The notes: generated by a model from the sequence alone, not told the origin. Positions 16,840-26,368 are shown, numbered from the stretch's first letter. The stretch is 64,000 bases of DNA from Pseudomonas delhiensis (GCF_900187975.1 NZ_FZPC01000028.1:40434-104433); one strand, 5' to 3'. Numbers and translations: made by a program.

Positions 16840-18162
16840 TCATTTCCTACCTGACTGACAACGATCCCATCGAGCCGGTCCATCTCCACGTTCGACTACG
16901 ACGTCTTGCGCATGGAGAAGCCGGGCAGCGCCGGGCGCCTGGGGCACGACCAGAGCGCCAAGCCAATCCCGGGTCGCGAAGTAGTTGCTCACGAACGCAG
17001 CGCATTGACTCTCATCTAGGAGTCCGGACAACCGATAGACGGTGGCGGCGCGCTCGACCAACCAGCCGGGTGGCTCAGCGCAATCCTCGATGAGCAAGTG
17101 CAGCGTCGCCTTTCCGATGAGAACCTCCAGTTCCGGTCGAGAGCATTGCTTGATATCGCAGCCTCGTTGCAGGCAAACCACAAAAATCCGTACCGGCGGA
17201 CGCCGATACTGGCCCGGTCGTGACAAATTGAGCAGCGGTTCATCCACCAGCCGGCGGCGATATCCATCGGCCAGCGATTTTCGCCAAGCCGAGTTGGCGC
17301 AAAACTCCCGATGCGCCAGGCGCAACTCTCGGCAGGCCTGGCGCGGGCGACGGTTGGCATGCCCCAGTCGCGACCTGGGGTGCCTCCGATAGAACATCAG
17401 CGCCTCGCCTATCACCCTGCCCCGTACTCCCAAGCTCGCCAGGCGGATCCAGAAATCCCAGTCCTCGTACAAGGCACTCCGGACCTCGGAAAAACCGCCC
17501 ACAGCCGCCCAGGCAGAACGCGAGAACACAGCCGAGACCCCAAGGTGATTGACGTGAGCCAGCAACACCGGATCGAGGTCTCGGGTCTTGACCAACCGCC
17601 GCTCCCTTCCGAACAGCTGCAGCCAGCTATGGGCCAGCCCCAGGCCTGCATCCGCCTCCAGCATGACCACACACTTCTCCAGGTAAGACGGCGCTAGAAG
17701 GTCATCGGCGTCCAGGCAACAGACATACCGCCCTCGAGCCTTAGCGATGCCCGCATTGCGTGCAGCCCCGGGACCGGCATTGGCTTGCCGGAGAACGGTC
17801 AATGAGGTGAGCCGCTCGAGCAACACGAGCAGACGACGAGTGGCGGGATCATCGGAACCATCGTCTACCAGGATGACCTCGAAGTCCTGCAATGTCTGCT
17901 CGCGCAAACTGCGCAGCGCCTGCAACAGATAATGGCCATAGTTGAAGCAGGGAATGACCACACTGACCAAAGGCAATTCAGGGGCCCAGGGTTCAGCCAT
18001 AGCAGGCTCGCCAGGCAGACTTCCGCATGGGCGCGAGCCCAGCATCCAATGGAGCGCAGCTCGGCCCGGATTCCCCGCCATACGCCGTAATGCGGGCCGG
18101 CACAGGAACCAGAACCGCTCTGCTCCCGAACGAATCGCCTCTGCCATCGACATGAATGGCAC
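16840..18162 (-). CDS. Glycosyltransferase family 2
   Basis: 440 residues. After about 60 non-conserved residues comes a GT-A fold: PLVSVVIPCFNYGHYLLQALRSLREQTLQDFEVILVDDGSDD, the DAD metal site in YVCCLDADDLLAPSYLEKC and ALYEDWDFWIRLASLG. Such inverting enzymes add one sugar to a lipid-linked glycan at the cytoplasmic face. GTG 18162 begins right after the upstream stop; ATG 18153 is an alternative. GC is lower than in the housekeeping neighbours, in line with acquired surface-polysaccharide genes. Donor sugar unknown. Confidence 0.85.
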   Translation of the reverse strand: MPFMSMAEAIRSGAERFWFLCRPALRRMAGNPGRAALHWMLGSRPCGSLPGEPAMAEPWAPELPLVSVVIPCFNYGHYLLQALRSLREQTLQDFEVILVDDGSDDPATRRLLVLLERLTSLTVLRQANAGPGAARNAGIAKARGRYVCCLDADDLLAPSYLEKCVVMLEADAGLGLAHSWLQLFGRERRLVKTRDLDPVLLAHVNHLGVSAVFSRSAWAAVGGFSEVRSALYEDWDFWIRLASLGVRGRVIGEALMFYRRHPRSRLGHANRRPRQACRELRLAHREFCANSAWRKSLADGYRRRLVDEPLLNLSRPGQYRRPPVRIFVVCLQRGCDIKQCSRPELEVLIGKATLHLLIEDCAEPPGWLVERAATVYRLSGLLDESQCAAFVSNYFATRDWLGALVVPQAPGAARLLHAQDVVVERGDGPARWDRCQSGRK

Positions 18163-19614
18163 TCACTCGACCGGCTGCGGTGCAGCACATGTCGGCAAGT
18201 ATCCCGGCACGGCGGCAACCTCTCGCGTAAAAGTGGCCCAGACATGCCGCCCGCGCATTCGGGCCTGGGCATTGGTCACTTTCCTTTCGGCCCGCTGAGG
18301 ATCCTCCAGCACTTGCCTGATCATCTCGACAAAGGCAAGCGGCCCTGCCGCAGCATCGAGGGGATAGCCGCTGTCCTCCTCCACCAGCTCCGCTATACCG
18401 CCCACCGTCGGCGCGACTATGGGAAGGCCTGCGGCAGTAGCCTCGAGCAGGACGTTCGGCAAACCGTCGTAGGCGGAGGTATAAAGGAAAACGCCATAAT
18501 CACCCGCCTGGGCGATTGCCGCGAAACTGTCAAAGCGGCCAACCAGGGAAACGTTCGGCAATGCCTTCAGGCGCTGCAGCACATTTGTGTCATAGGCGGG
18601 GTCGGCTTCACCATGGACATCGAAGCCCACCTCCGGCATGGCCCGGGCGATTTCATAAAGCAGCTCGGGGCGCTTCTGAGCGGCCAACCGTCCCGCCCAT
18701 AGCACCTTCCTACCTACTCCAGGCGCGCTGACGATCTCGCCGATGAAGGGGAAATACAAGGCATGCAGACGCTCCCGCGGAAGGCCGTCACGCCGCTGGA
18801 TGAGCTCGAGAAAGTGCTGGTTGTCGGTGAAAACACCAGCGAGGTGCATCCATGCCTTCGGCAGGAACTCTGTGGCATAGCCACAACGCACCCCGTTGCG
18901 GTCGACATCGTCGCAGTAGACGCTGGCAAACAGGCGCTTGCCACTGCTCACCAGCGGTTTGCCGAATCGCTCGAACAATTGCCAACCCAGCAACGAATTG
19001 ATCAGGTGCAGCGTACTGGCCGAACTCTGCAGCAGCAGCCGCAGCAACACCAGTTCACGATCCTCGTCGCCGGCATGTCGCGTCAGGCGTCCGAACTCGA
19101 CCACCCTGGCCGCTGCCGGCAGGCGATTGATCCAAGGTGAGAGGACATCCCGGGTGATCACCACCGTCACCCGCAACCCCTGCTCCACACAAAGGTGAAC
19201 ATGGTGCAAAGTGCCCAGATCGGCCCCACCTCGCATCATGTGGGGAATGAGGAAAATCACTTGAGGCTGGCTGTCGACGAAATCAGCCAACAATTCCCGG
19301 TAGAGCGCCGCTGCATGAGGATCCTCGCCTGGCTGCCAGGAACGGAAGCGACCGAGCAGCTCATCGCTGGGATATAGCGCCGGCTCGATATGCGACAGTT
19401 CGCGTAACTCCTCGACTATCCAATGCGGCAGCGCTGCCGCTGCAGCGCCCTGAATCGGCGCAGCCTCCGGAAAGTAGCGATACTTGAGACGGCGGCAGGA
19501 CACCACGAACTGCTGCAGCTGTCGCTCATTCAGGCAGCGTCGCAGAAGCGCGAACATCCATCTGTAGGCGTGCCAGGCAAGCCATGCGAGGAGTTTCTTC
19601 AGACGTACGGACAT
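18163..19614 (-). CDS. GT-B glycosyltransferase (GT4-like)
   Basis: 483 residues from ATG 19614, preceded by AGAGG at good spacing. The C-terminal half has GT4 features: KVLWAGRLAAQKRPELLYEIARAMP, NVSLVGRFDSFAAIAQAGDYGVFLYTSAYDGLPNVLLEATAAGLPIVAPTVGGIAELV, with the E-x7-E retaining-GT motif. The N-terminal ~110 residues are basic and amphipathic, possibly a membrane-associating segment. It is likely to add a sugar to the island polysaccharide. Confidence 0.82.
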   Translation of the reverse strand: MSVRLKKLLAWLAWHAYRWMFALLRRCLNERQLQQFVVSCRRLKYRYFPEAAPIQGAAAAALPHWIVEELRELSHIEPALYPSDELLGRFRSWQPGEDPHAAALYRELLADFVDSQPQVIFLIPHMMRGGADLGTLHHVHLCVEQGLRVTVVITRDVLSPWINRLPAAARVVEFGRLTRHAGDEDRELVLLRLLLQSSASTLHLINSLLGWQLFERFGKPLVSSGKRLFASVYCDDVDRNGVRCGYATEFLPKAWMHLAGVFTDNQHFLELIQRRDGLPRERLHALYFPFIGEIVSAPGVGRKVLWAGRLAAQKRPELLYEIARAMPEVGFDVHGEADPAYDTNVLQRLKALPNVSLVGRFDSFAAIAQAGDYGVFLYTSAYDGLPNVLLEATAAGLPIVAPTVGGIAELVEEDSGYPLDAAAGPLAFVEMIRQVLEDPQRAERKVTNAQARMRGRHVWATFTREVAAVPGYLPTCAAPQPVE

Positions 19615-19623
19615 CAAAACCTC

Positions 19624-20352
19624 TTACCTCCAGAATCCATCGGCGAAGAATGGCCCCGGGCGCACGACGACCTGCTGTCGCAAGCCGGCGCTCTGCCGGG
19701 AACCGGCAGGCTTGCGCCGATAGAACAACGCCGTCTGCGGCGCTGTGGTATGGCGCGCTCCCGCGGCCAAGGTCGCGAGGCTCCAGTCCCAGTCCTCGTA
19801 GCCGAAGCCGGTCCTGGCCATGTTCGCCTCCCGATAGGGGCAACGCAGGAACAGCTCCCGAGACGCGAACACCGTCGAGGCCCACAGATGGTGTTTGAAA
19901 CAGGTTTCAGCCCCCCCCTTCCCGGTTAACTGATCGCTCTGCCGGGAAAACTCCCAGGACTCGCCGAAAGTCAGCAGATAATCGGTATGCACGACCACCT
20001 CGCCAGACTGCGCAGCCAGGGCGCTCGATGCCTCGGTAATCCAGTTCGCCGAACAATAGTCGTCGCCATCGAGAATGCCGATCAGTTCGCCGTCCGCCTC
20101 GCTGACTCCCAGGTTGCGCGCCAGGCCAGGATCCCCCAGGGATGCCTCTATGACTCGATCCGTCGGACGCAGTACCGGATGCTCGCGGACCATTCGCAGC
20201 GTGAACGGATCGGCATGGTCCAGTACTGCCAACAGTTGCACTTCGTGCCCGAATAGCTCGGCATGGCTACGCATGCGTTCGAAGCCGAACAGCGACCACT
20301 GTCCCAGTGTGCGCTCGCGATGGAAGGTCATAACCACGCAGGACCTGGACAT
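19624..20352 (-). CDS. Compact GT2-like glycosyltransferase, paralogue A
   Basis: 242 residues from ATG 20352 (MSRSCVVMTFHRER), 4 bp after the previous stop. It is a GT-A domain with the metal site GILDGDDYCSANWITEA and an EDWDW acceptor motif (TGFGYEDWDWSLATLA). It shares length, layout and the D-G-D-x-Y-C-S-A-N-W signature with the gene immediately upstream, so the two are tandem duplicates. It starts with no lead-in, unlike longer GT2 enzymes. It probably adds a sugar to the island glycan. Confidence 0.8.
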   Translation of the reverse strand: MSRSCVVMTFHRERTLGQWSLFGFERMRSHAELFGHEVQLLAVLDHADPFTLRMVREHPVLRPTDRVIEASLGDPGLARNLGVSEADGELIGILDGDDYCSANWITEASSALAAQSGEVVVHTDYLLTFGESWEFSRQSDQLTGKGGAETCFKHHLWASTVFASRELFLRCPYREANMARTGFGYEDWDWSLATLAAGARHTTAPQTALFYRRKPAGSRQSAGLRQQVVVRPGPFFADGFWR

Positions 20353-20356
20353 GGTC

Positions 20357-21100
20357 TCAACCAACCTCCGACAAGTGACGAGAAAAGAAGACACCCGGCC
20401 TGGGTACGCCGGCTGTCCCTTTACGCTGGACGGGGAGCCCCTCGGGCGCTCCGCGACAAAAGGCGGCAGTACCGCTAGCCAGGGTGTGAGCGCGACCGGA
20501 AGCAATGACCTCCAGCCCCCAGTGCCAGTCAGGAAAAGCGAAGCCCGTCTGCTCGGTGAACACAGGCTGATAGGGCACGGCCTCGAATACCTCGCGACGG
20601 GCAAAGACCATGGCGCCCCATGGATAACTCTTGAAGCAGCTCGCCGAGCTGTAAGCATCCACCAATTGATCGATGCAACGGGCATAGGAGAAGGCCTGGT
20701 CGTGATGCAGGAGATACTCGGGGTGCACCACCACCCGACCTCCACAACGCCGTACGACTCTCTGCGCCTCTACCAGCCAATTGGCGCTGCAGTAGCTGTC
20801 GCCATCGAAGATACCGAGACACTCGCCCTCCGCCAGGCCTATGCCGGCATTGCGGGCCAGGGACAGGTCACCGTGCTCGACCTCCAGCAGTCGGTCCGTC
20901 GGCTGCAGAGCCGGATGCTCATTGACAATTCGCCGGGTATCGCAGTCAGGACGGTCGAGTACCACCACCAACTGGACCGACAGGCCATGGAAAGCAGTCC
21001 ATCGACGCATGCGCTGACAGGCCCATAGACTCCATTGGGCCCGTATGCCTTCGCTGCCGAATACGCCCACAAGGCTGATCACCGGCGGCATGGCGTCCAT
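20357..21100 (-). CDS. Compact GT2-like glycosyltransferase, paralogue B
   Basis: About 247 residues from ATG 21100, chosen for the AAGGG 6-7 nt upstream; ATG 21124 is possible. Metal site GIFDGDSYCSANWLVEA and acceptor motif FPDWHWGLEVIASG: here the usual EDWDW is DWHW, so the catalytic Asp/Glu position differs from paralogue A. Regions SVQLVVVLDRPDCDTRRIVNEHPALQPTDRLLE and DLSLARNAGIGLAEGE align with paralogue A along their length. It may have a different acceptor or reduced activity. Confidence 0.78.
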   Translation of the reverse strand: MDAMPPVISLVGVFGSEGIRAQWSLWACQRMRRWTAFHGLSVQLVVVLDRPDCDTRRIVNEHPALQPTDRLLEVEHGDLSLARNAGIGLAEGECLGIFDGDSYCSANWLVEAQRVVRRCGGRVVVHPEYLLHHDQAFSYARCIDQLVDAYSSASCFKSYPWGAMVFARREVFEAVPYQPVFTEQTGFAFPDWHWGLEVIASGRAHTLASGTAAFCRGAPEGLPVQRKGTAGVPRPGVFFSRHLSEVG

Positions 21101-21137
21101 CTCGTGCCCTTTTATTTCCCCCATATCGGTACGACCG

Positions 21138-22856
21138 TCAAAGTACATATCCCAGACTCCCGGCAACGTCACTCACCACGGCGGCGACCAGCTCACGCTC
21201 ATGCTCGTCCATCTCGTTACCAAGGCAGGACAGTGGGGCCTGATCCGGCAGAGAAGCGCTCCCCAGCAAGCGATCGAGCATGCCGGAAGGCTCGCTGACC
21301 AGATCCTCGTATCGCATCCAGCGCAGATGCTGCTCCATTTCCAGCAATTGGCAGGCGAGGTAGCGCCACCAGAGCGCCCGGCGCACAGGCAGGCAATCGC
21401 ATGCCACGACTTCCCGCAGCATCTTGCGCTGCCAGCCGCTCAGGCCGGGATCGTCCGGATGGCCGACTGGCTGTGCCTGCACCGCCGCCGTACGCAGGTG
21501 TTCGAAGGTCCGCTTCCAGGAAGACAGACTGTCGTAGGGGTGGCGAACAAGCGCGATGCAGGTGGCGTCGGGCATAACCCGATGCAACTCCGGGAGACGC
21601 GACAGGTACGCCAAGGTGTTCTTGGTCCCCAGGGTGAAAGACCTGCTCTGGAGTTGCGCCCGATAAGGCAGTCGGTGGTCGAACTCGCGGGCGGTATCGT
21701 CCACCAGACGCCCCTCCACGTGCTTGTTCGGCACAGGCAACCCCGCCAGCAGGTCACGACGCAGTTCGCCATACAGCCGCGGAATTCCCCACGGAGTGGC
21801 ACCGCTCGCCAGTGCCGGAAACACCTCGGCGGGCTCATTGATGATCACGGTGTCCCGACGTTCCGACAGCAGCCGACACAGATGGCTGGTACCGCTACGT
21901 GGCAGGCCGGTAATCAGCAGATCACGCCCAGCATCCTCCAGGCACGGGCTGACACCAGAACCAGCGAACCAGGCGGGTGAATAGGCCTGCACATCCACGG
22001 ATTGCCGGAGCACCTCGGCCAGTTCGGGGAAACGTTGCTGGAGCCCCTGCATGTCGCCCAGCAACTCAGGTTCACGCGCCAGCACCGGAAGGTCGTGATA
22101 GTGGCAGAAGAAAGGCCCCCTCCCCGACTTGCCCAATGGTTTCAGGTGCAATGGAAAGTTGTAGCGCTCATCCAGTGAACGTATCCGCTTCTGCAATTGC
22201 ACCAGGGCAAGCGGCAGTGCCAACTGGTCCAGCCAGGGCCATTTGTGCTCAAGCCCCGGCTCTTCGACGAGGCACTTGGCCACCCTTAACCAGGATGCGG
22301 CGAATTGCCCGGCATCGCGCACCCAGATGAAGCCGGCGTTGAAATACCCGGGCATGACCTCCTGATCATGGCTGGCCAGTACTCGCATCTGCGGAAGATC
22401 GAGCCCCAGCACCCCGTACAGACGCCCCCAGTAGTTGGCGTCGGTGGGTACCAGAGCCATATCCGCAGGCTTCAGCGCCGCTTCGGCCTGACGAAGCGCA
22501 TCGAAATCCGGCGCGTGCAGACAGTACATGTCCGTATCGAGAAACAAGGTGTGCTCATACCCCTCCCCCAGGGCCAGAGCGGCGAACTTATTGCCGATGG
22601 GGTACGCCGTACCGAAGGGGTTCTCGATCTCCCGAATAGGAATGGCGAGGCGGTCGTACAGGTTGTGCGAAGCTTCGCTGAGCGCGCCCCAGGACGACGC
22701 GGGAGTGGCCAGGGCGGCCAGGATGGGGACCTTTTCTCCAAGCCTTGCTCTGAGAGAGGTCGCCAGCAACGCTGCCTTGTACTCGAGCGCACCGCCATGG
22801 GTAACGAATACCACGCAGAAGCCGGGAGCGACTCGATCAGGAAGTGAATGGGTCAT
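21138..22856 (-). CDS. Glycosyltransferase-sulfotransferase fusion protein
   Basis: 572 residues in two parts. Residues ~1-260 look like a GT8/nucleotide-diphospho-sugar transferase: YPIGNKFAALALGEGYEHTLFLDTDMYCLHAP with a DTD metal site (107-109), and later MPGYFNAGFIWVRDAG. Residues ~310-572 are a sulfotransferase: PAPS loop LLITGLPRSGTSHLC (GLPRSGTS at 317-324) and a 3'-phosphate segment CIALVRHPYDSLSSWKRTFEH. One polypeptide may therefore add a sugar and sulfate it. The ATG overlaps the wzt stop as ATGA. Substrates unknown; a non-catalytic N-terminal half cannot be excluded. Confidence 0.8.
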   Translation of the reverse strand: MTHSLPDRVAPGFCVVFVTHGGALEYKAALLATSLRARLGEKVPILAALATPASSWGALSEASHNLYDRLAIPIREIENPFGTAYPIGNKFAALALGEGYEHTLFLDTDMYCLHAPDFDALRQAEAALKPADMALVPTDANYWGRLYGVLGLDLPQMRVLASHDQEVMPGYFNAGFIWVRDAGQFAASWLRVAKCLVEEPGLEHKWPWLDQLALPLALVQLQKRIRSLDERYNFPLHLKPLGKSGRGPFFCHYHDLPVLAREPELLGDMQGLQQRFPELAEVLRQSVDVQAYSPAWFAGSGVSPCLEDAGRDLLITGLPRSGTSHLCRLLSERRDTVIINEPAEVFPALASGATPWGIPRLYGELRRDLLAGLPVPNKHVEGRLVDDTAREFDHRLPYRAQLQSRSFTLGTKNTLAYLSRLPELHRVMPDATCIALVRHPYDSLSSWKRTFEHLRTAAVQAQPVGHPDDPGLSGWQRKMLREVVACDCLPVRRALWWRYLACQLLEMEQHLRWMRYEDLVSEPSGMLDRLLGSASLPDQAPLSCLGNEMDEHERELVAAVVSDVAGSLGYVL

Positions 22857-24097
22857 GGTGCGTGCAGCAACTCGAAGGAGCCATGCAGGTTGACCACGGC
22901 ATCGAAACGCTTGATGGGATTGTTGATTCGGAAAGTCGCTGCGTTCACCTGCTTGTCCAGCAGTTCGCAGAGTTCATCCGTCAACGCGTCATCCAGGCGT
23001 ACCGTCAGGGCATAGTCGCCTGCCTGCAGATCGCCAGCGAAGCTGATGCGTACATGCAGAAGTCCATCGTCCCCCGTCGGCAACTCGATGCCCTGATGCG
23101 AATTGTTGAATGCGTAAAGGTTGTATCCCCGCAGATCACGAAGAACCAAGGTGATCCTCGGCCTCGATACAGGCTGGAATAGCCTGGCCACCACCTCGAC
23201 CACTATCCGTTCACCGCTATCGAAAGATTCACGCCACTCTCCGGCGGTTCCCAGACGCAATTGCTGAATCCGCCCCTTGGCGTTGCCAAACGCCAAACCT
23301 CCATTACCAAGCGCAAGGTCGGTACCGCGTTCACCCACACGGTCTACAGCAGCACCCGCCTGGCTATCGCGCTGGTAGAGTTCGCAAGCCGTCTCGCAAT
23401 CGCCGTCGAATGCAACCTGACCATCCCTAAGGTAGATAGCCCGGCTGCAATAGCCTTTGATCAACTGCGCATCATGGGAGACCAGCAAGATGGTCACGCC
23501 CCTGGCCAACAACTCGTCCAGCCTGCTCAAGCATTTGAACTGGAAGGCGGCGTCGCCAACCGCAAGGGCCTCGTCGACGATCAGCAGGTCGGCGTCGACA
23601 TGGGCATTCAGGGCGAAAGCCAGGCGGACGTACATCCCGCTCGAGTAGGTTTTGACGGGTTGGTCGATAAAGGGGCCTATGTCGGCGAACGCGATGATCT
23701 CTTCCAGTTTTCCGGCGATTTCCTCACGGCTCATGCCGAGCAGCATGGCGTTGAAGATCACGTTGTCCCGCCCGCTATGCTCGGGGTCGAACCCCATCCC
23801 CAGTTCCAGCAGCGCGGCTACCCGACCATGGACCTGCGCCTTGCCCCGGGACGCGCGCAAGGTCCCCGCGATGATCTGCAGCAGGGTCGACTTTCCTGAG
23901 CCATTCCGGCCGATGATGCCCACCACTTCACCTGCCGACACCTGGAGCGAAACGTCACGCAAGGCCCAGAACTCGCGGTGAAAGCTGAAACGCTTGCCGA
24001 ACAGCGCCTGTAGGAAACGCTTGCCGGGGCTGTCGAACAGATGGAAACACTTCCCAAGTCCGTCAACCTGGATCATGGGGTATCGCTCAACACTCAT
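22853..24097 (-). CDS. wzt: Wzt: ATP-binding subunit of an ABC polysaccharide exporter
   Basis: 414 residues. N-terminal ABC ATPase: Walker A GRNGSGKST (63-71), signature YSSGMYVRLA (151-160), Walker B LLIVDE (171-176), and the H-loop VSHD. The segment LLQIIAGTLRASRGKAQVHGRVAALLELGMGFDPE is typical of O-antigen/teichoic-acid exporters. After residue ~245 a second beta-rich domain follows (ERIVVEVVARLFQPVSRPRITLVLRDLRGYNLYAFNN), matching the Wzt carbohydrate-binding module that selects the finished polymer end. Its permease partner wzm lies 15 kb away at 39297-40109. Confidence 0.93.
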   Translation of the reverse strand: MSVERYPMIQVDGLGKCFHLFDSPGKRFLQALFGKRFSFHREFWALRDVSLQVSAGEVVGIIGRNGSGKSTLLQIIAGTLRASRGKAQVHGRVAALLELGMGFDPEHSGRDNVIFNAMLLGMSREEIAGKLEEIIAFADIGPFIDQPVKTYSSGMYVRLAFALNAHVDADLLIVDEALAVGDAAFQFKCLSRLDELLARGVTILLVSHDAQLIKGYCSRAIYLRDGQVAFDGDCETACELYQRDSQAGAAVDRVGERGTDLALGNGGLAFGNAKGRIQQLRLGTAGEWRESFDSGERIVVEVVARLFQPVSRPRITLVLRDLRGYNLYAFNNSHQGIELPTGDDGLLHVRISFAGDLQAGDYALTVRLDDALTDELCELLDKQVNAATFRINNPIKRFDAVVNLHGSFELLHAP

Positions 24098-24118
24098 CTC
24101 GTTACCATTGGCCGGCGA

Positions 24119-25276
24119 CTACATGCTCGCCAACACTTTCCTGTTGATTTCACGAACGTCGTAACGCGCTTCGGCAATCCGCCGGCTCTCCCTTCCCATC
24201 CGCAGAATGAGTCCGGGGTCATGGATGAAACGAGCCATCACCTGCTTCAGGGCCGCAGGGCTGCGGATCGGCACCAGAAAGCCGTTGACGCCGTCGACGA
24301 TGCTTTCCCGGCAGCCCACCCAGTCCGTGGTGATCACGGGCCGCCCCAGTGCCATTGCCTCCTGGATGCACCGCGGAATGCCCTCGCGGTAATAGGAGGG
24401 CAGCACCAGGACGCTGGACTCGTTCAGCCAACCCCGCACATCCCTCACCCAGCCGACCCAACGCACGGAGCCTTCCTCGTTCCAGCGGAGGATTTCCTCC
24501 CGCCGGATGGAGTCCGGATTCACGTCCGTGTCGCCAAGGACGATGCATTCGATCTCGGGGTACTCCGCCTTCAGAGCGCGGGCAGCCTCGACGAAGTCCT
24601 GAATACCTTTCTGCTGCAGAAGGCGGCCGACGAAGATGAAGACGACCGGGCTCACCGGCGGACGCGATGGAAGGAAATGCGTCAGGTCGAGGCCGATGCC
24701 CGGCAGCAGCACGACCTTTTCCGCCGCTACCAGGCCGCCATGCACGAAAAGCGCGTAGTCGTCGGCATTCAGCAGAAAAACGCATCGGGACGACTTCAGG
24801 GTAATGCGGTAAAGCTGGCGCACGAGACTGCGCAACAATCCTCTGGCCGGGCTCGATGCGTCGACTTCCGAGAAGACGTAGCCAGCCCCCTCGATCATCG
24901 AATAGACGATACGAACCCCGGCCAACCTGGCGGCCAGGCCACCGAGGATCACCGGCATGGGGAAGTAGCTGAACACGGCATCCACCCGGCAGGAACGTAG
25001 CTGCCATGCGGTTTTCACGACTGCCCACAGCGCCGTGAGCGGATTCATGCCGCTGCGCCCGATGCAACCCCGCACCGGCGTCGCCCCCAGCTGGCGAAGC
25101 TGCCTTCTGGTGTGCTCGTCGTGATCGGGTGCAAAGGCATATACCTCCACGCCCCTGGCCACCATGTCGCGAATCAGCTCGCCGCGAAAATTGACGATCG
25201 AGAAGGCCTGGTTCGAAACCAGCGCCAACCGTCGGAAGCCGAGGTCGCCCGCGTCGGGCCGGCCTGAAAGCGTCAT
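24119..25276 (-). CDS. Glycosyltransferase family 4
   Basis: 385 residues with GT-B fold. N-terminal LALVSNQAFSIVNFRGELIRDMVARGVEVYAFAPD; C-terminal donor domain VFIFVGRLLQQKGIQDFVEAARAL, VLVLPSYYREGIPRCIQEAMALGRPVITTDWVGCRE with the E-x7-E motif. It resembles PglA/WbpY-type enzymes that add hexose or HexNAc to lipid-linked glycans. ATG 25276 overlaps the galE stop as ATGA, so it is coupled to galE, suggesting the donor could be UDP-Gal or UDP-GalNAc (inference). Confidence 0.87.
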   Translation of the reverse strand: MTLSGRPDAGDLGFRRLALVSNQAFSIVNFRGELIRDMVARGVEVYAFAPDHDEHTRRQLRQLGATPVRGCIGRSGMNPLTALWAVVKTAWQLRSCRVDAVFSYFPMPVILGGLAARLAGVRIVYSMIEGAGYVFSEVDASSPARGLLRSLVRQLYRITLKSSRCVFLLNADDYALFVHGGLVAAEKVVLLPGIGLDLTHFLPSRPPVSPVVFIFVGRLLQQKGIQDFVEAARALKAEYPEIECIVLGDTDVNPDSIRREEILRWNEEGSVRWVGWVRDVRGWLNESSVLVLPSYYREGIPRCIQEAMALGRPVITTDWVGCRESIVDGVNGFLVPIRSPAALKQVMARFIHDPGLILRMGRESRRIAEARYDVREINRKVLASM

Positions 25277-26280
25277 GCGTCCATGCCCGACGTCTGCCAG
25301 CGCCAGACATCGGCCACTATCTGCCCGATGTCCTTGCGGGACTTCCAGCCCAGTTCCCGCTCCACCTTGGCGACATCCGCCCAGCTTTCCGCAATGTCCC
25401 CCGGGCGACGGTCGCGAACCTCATAAGGTATCGGCTTGCCGCATGCCGACTCGAATGCCTTGAGGACCTCCAGAACCGAGTATCCCCGGCCCACGCCCAT
25501 GTTCCAGACATGTGCGCCGGCGTGCCGGAAAAGAAAGTCCAGGGCCTGCACGTGCCCCTGGGCCAGGTCGCAGACATGCACGTAGTCGCGTACCCCCGTA
25601 CCGTCGGCCGTGGGGTAGTCGTTTCCATATACCCCCACGGTCGGCTGCTGGCCTACGGCGACACGGCCAACGATGGGCAGCAGGTTGTTCGGCTGGCCTT
25701 TGGGGTCTTCGCCAATCAGGCCGCTGGCGTGGGCACCCGCGGGGTTGAAATAGCGCAGTATCGCTACCGCCCAGCCTGGGTCGGTCGCAGCGAAGTCCCT
25801 GATCACTTCCTCGGCGAAGAACTTGCTTCGGCCATAGGGATTGACCGCCCGCCCTGCCGCATGCGTTTCAGCAACGGGGACGCTTTCGGGATCGCCATAG
25901 ACGGTGGCGGACGAACTGAAGACAAGGCGACGGGTTCCCGCCTCCTCCATCACCTCCAGCAACGTCAGGATGCCGCCGACGTTGGTGGAGTAGTAGTCCA
26001 GTGGCAGCCTTACGCTTTCCTCCACGGACTTCAGCCCCGCCAGGTGGATGACGGCATCGATGGAGTGCTCGGCGAAAAGCTCCCGAAGCAATGAGATATC
26101 TCGAACGTCCCCCTTCACGAAACGCAGGGACCTGCCGGTCAGGGCCTCTATGGTGTCGAGGGTGGCCTGGGAACTGTTGGCCAGGCTATCCAGCACAACG
26201 ACATCGGCCCCCCATTCCAGCAAACGCACGACCACGTGGGAGCCAATGAAACCCGCTCCGCCTGTCACCAACACATTCAT
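25273..26280 (-). CDS. galE: UDP-glucose 4-epimerase (GalE)
   Basis: 335 residues from ATG 26280 (MNVLVTGGAGFIGSHVVVRLLEWG), the standard family start; the open frame extends further upstream but without conservation. It interconverts UDP-Glc/UDP-Gal (or the N-acetyl forms) in the cytoplasm. NAD motif GGAGFIG, catalytic SSSATVYG and YGRSKFFAE (Y-x3-K), and AILRYFNPAGAHASGLIGED are all intact. It supplies a galacto-configured sugar nucleotide to the adjacent transferases. A terminator-like hairpin lies between it and the exported-protein gene upstream, so its expression may come from read-through. Confidence 0.94.
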   Translation of the reverse strand: MNVLVTGGAGFIGSHVVVRLLEWGADVVVLDSLANSSQATLDTIEALTGRSLRFVKGDVRDISLLRELFAEHSIDAVIHLAGLKSVEESVRLPLDYYSTNVGGILTLLEVMEEAGTRRLVFSSSATVYGDPESVPVAETHAAGRAVNPYGRSKFFAEEVIRDFAATDPGWAVAILRYFNPAGAHASGLIGEDPKGQPNNLLPIVGRVAVGQQPTVGVYGNDYPTADGTGVRDYVHVCDLAQGHVQALDFLFRHAGAHVWNMGVGRGYSVLEVLKAFESACGKPIPYEVRDRRPGDIAESWADVAKVERELGWKSRKDIGQIVADVWRWQTSGMDA

Positions 26281-26308
26281 CGCTACACCAGTGAAAACAT
26301 CGCGCATC

Positions 26309-26339
26309 GAAAAAAGTGGAAAGGCGATTCGCATCGCCT
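26309..26339 (-). terminator. Candidate (leaky) terminator after the exported-protein gene
   Basis: On the minus strand AGGCGAT-GCGA-ATCGCCT is followed by TTTCCACTTTTTT. The T-run is interrupted, so partial termination is plausible, giving high expression of the exported protein relative to galE and downstream genes. Confidence 0.55.
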
Positions 26340-26368
26340 CCCCACGACCTCATGGCATAAGCCGGAGA

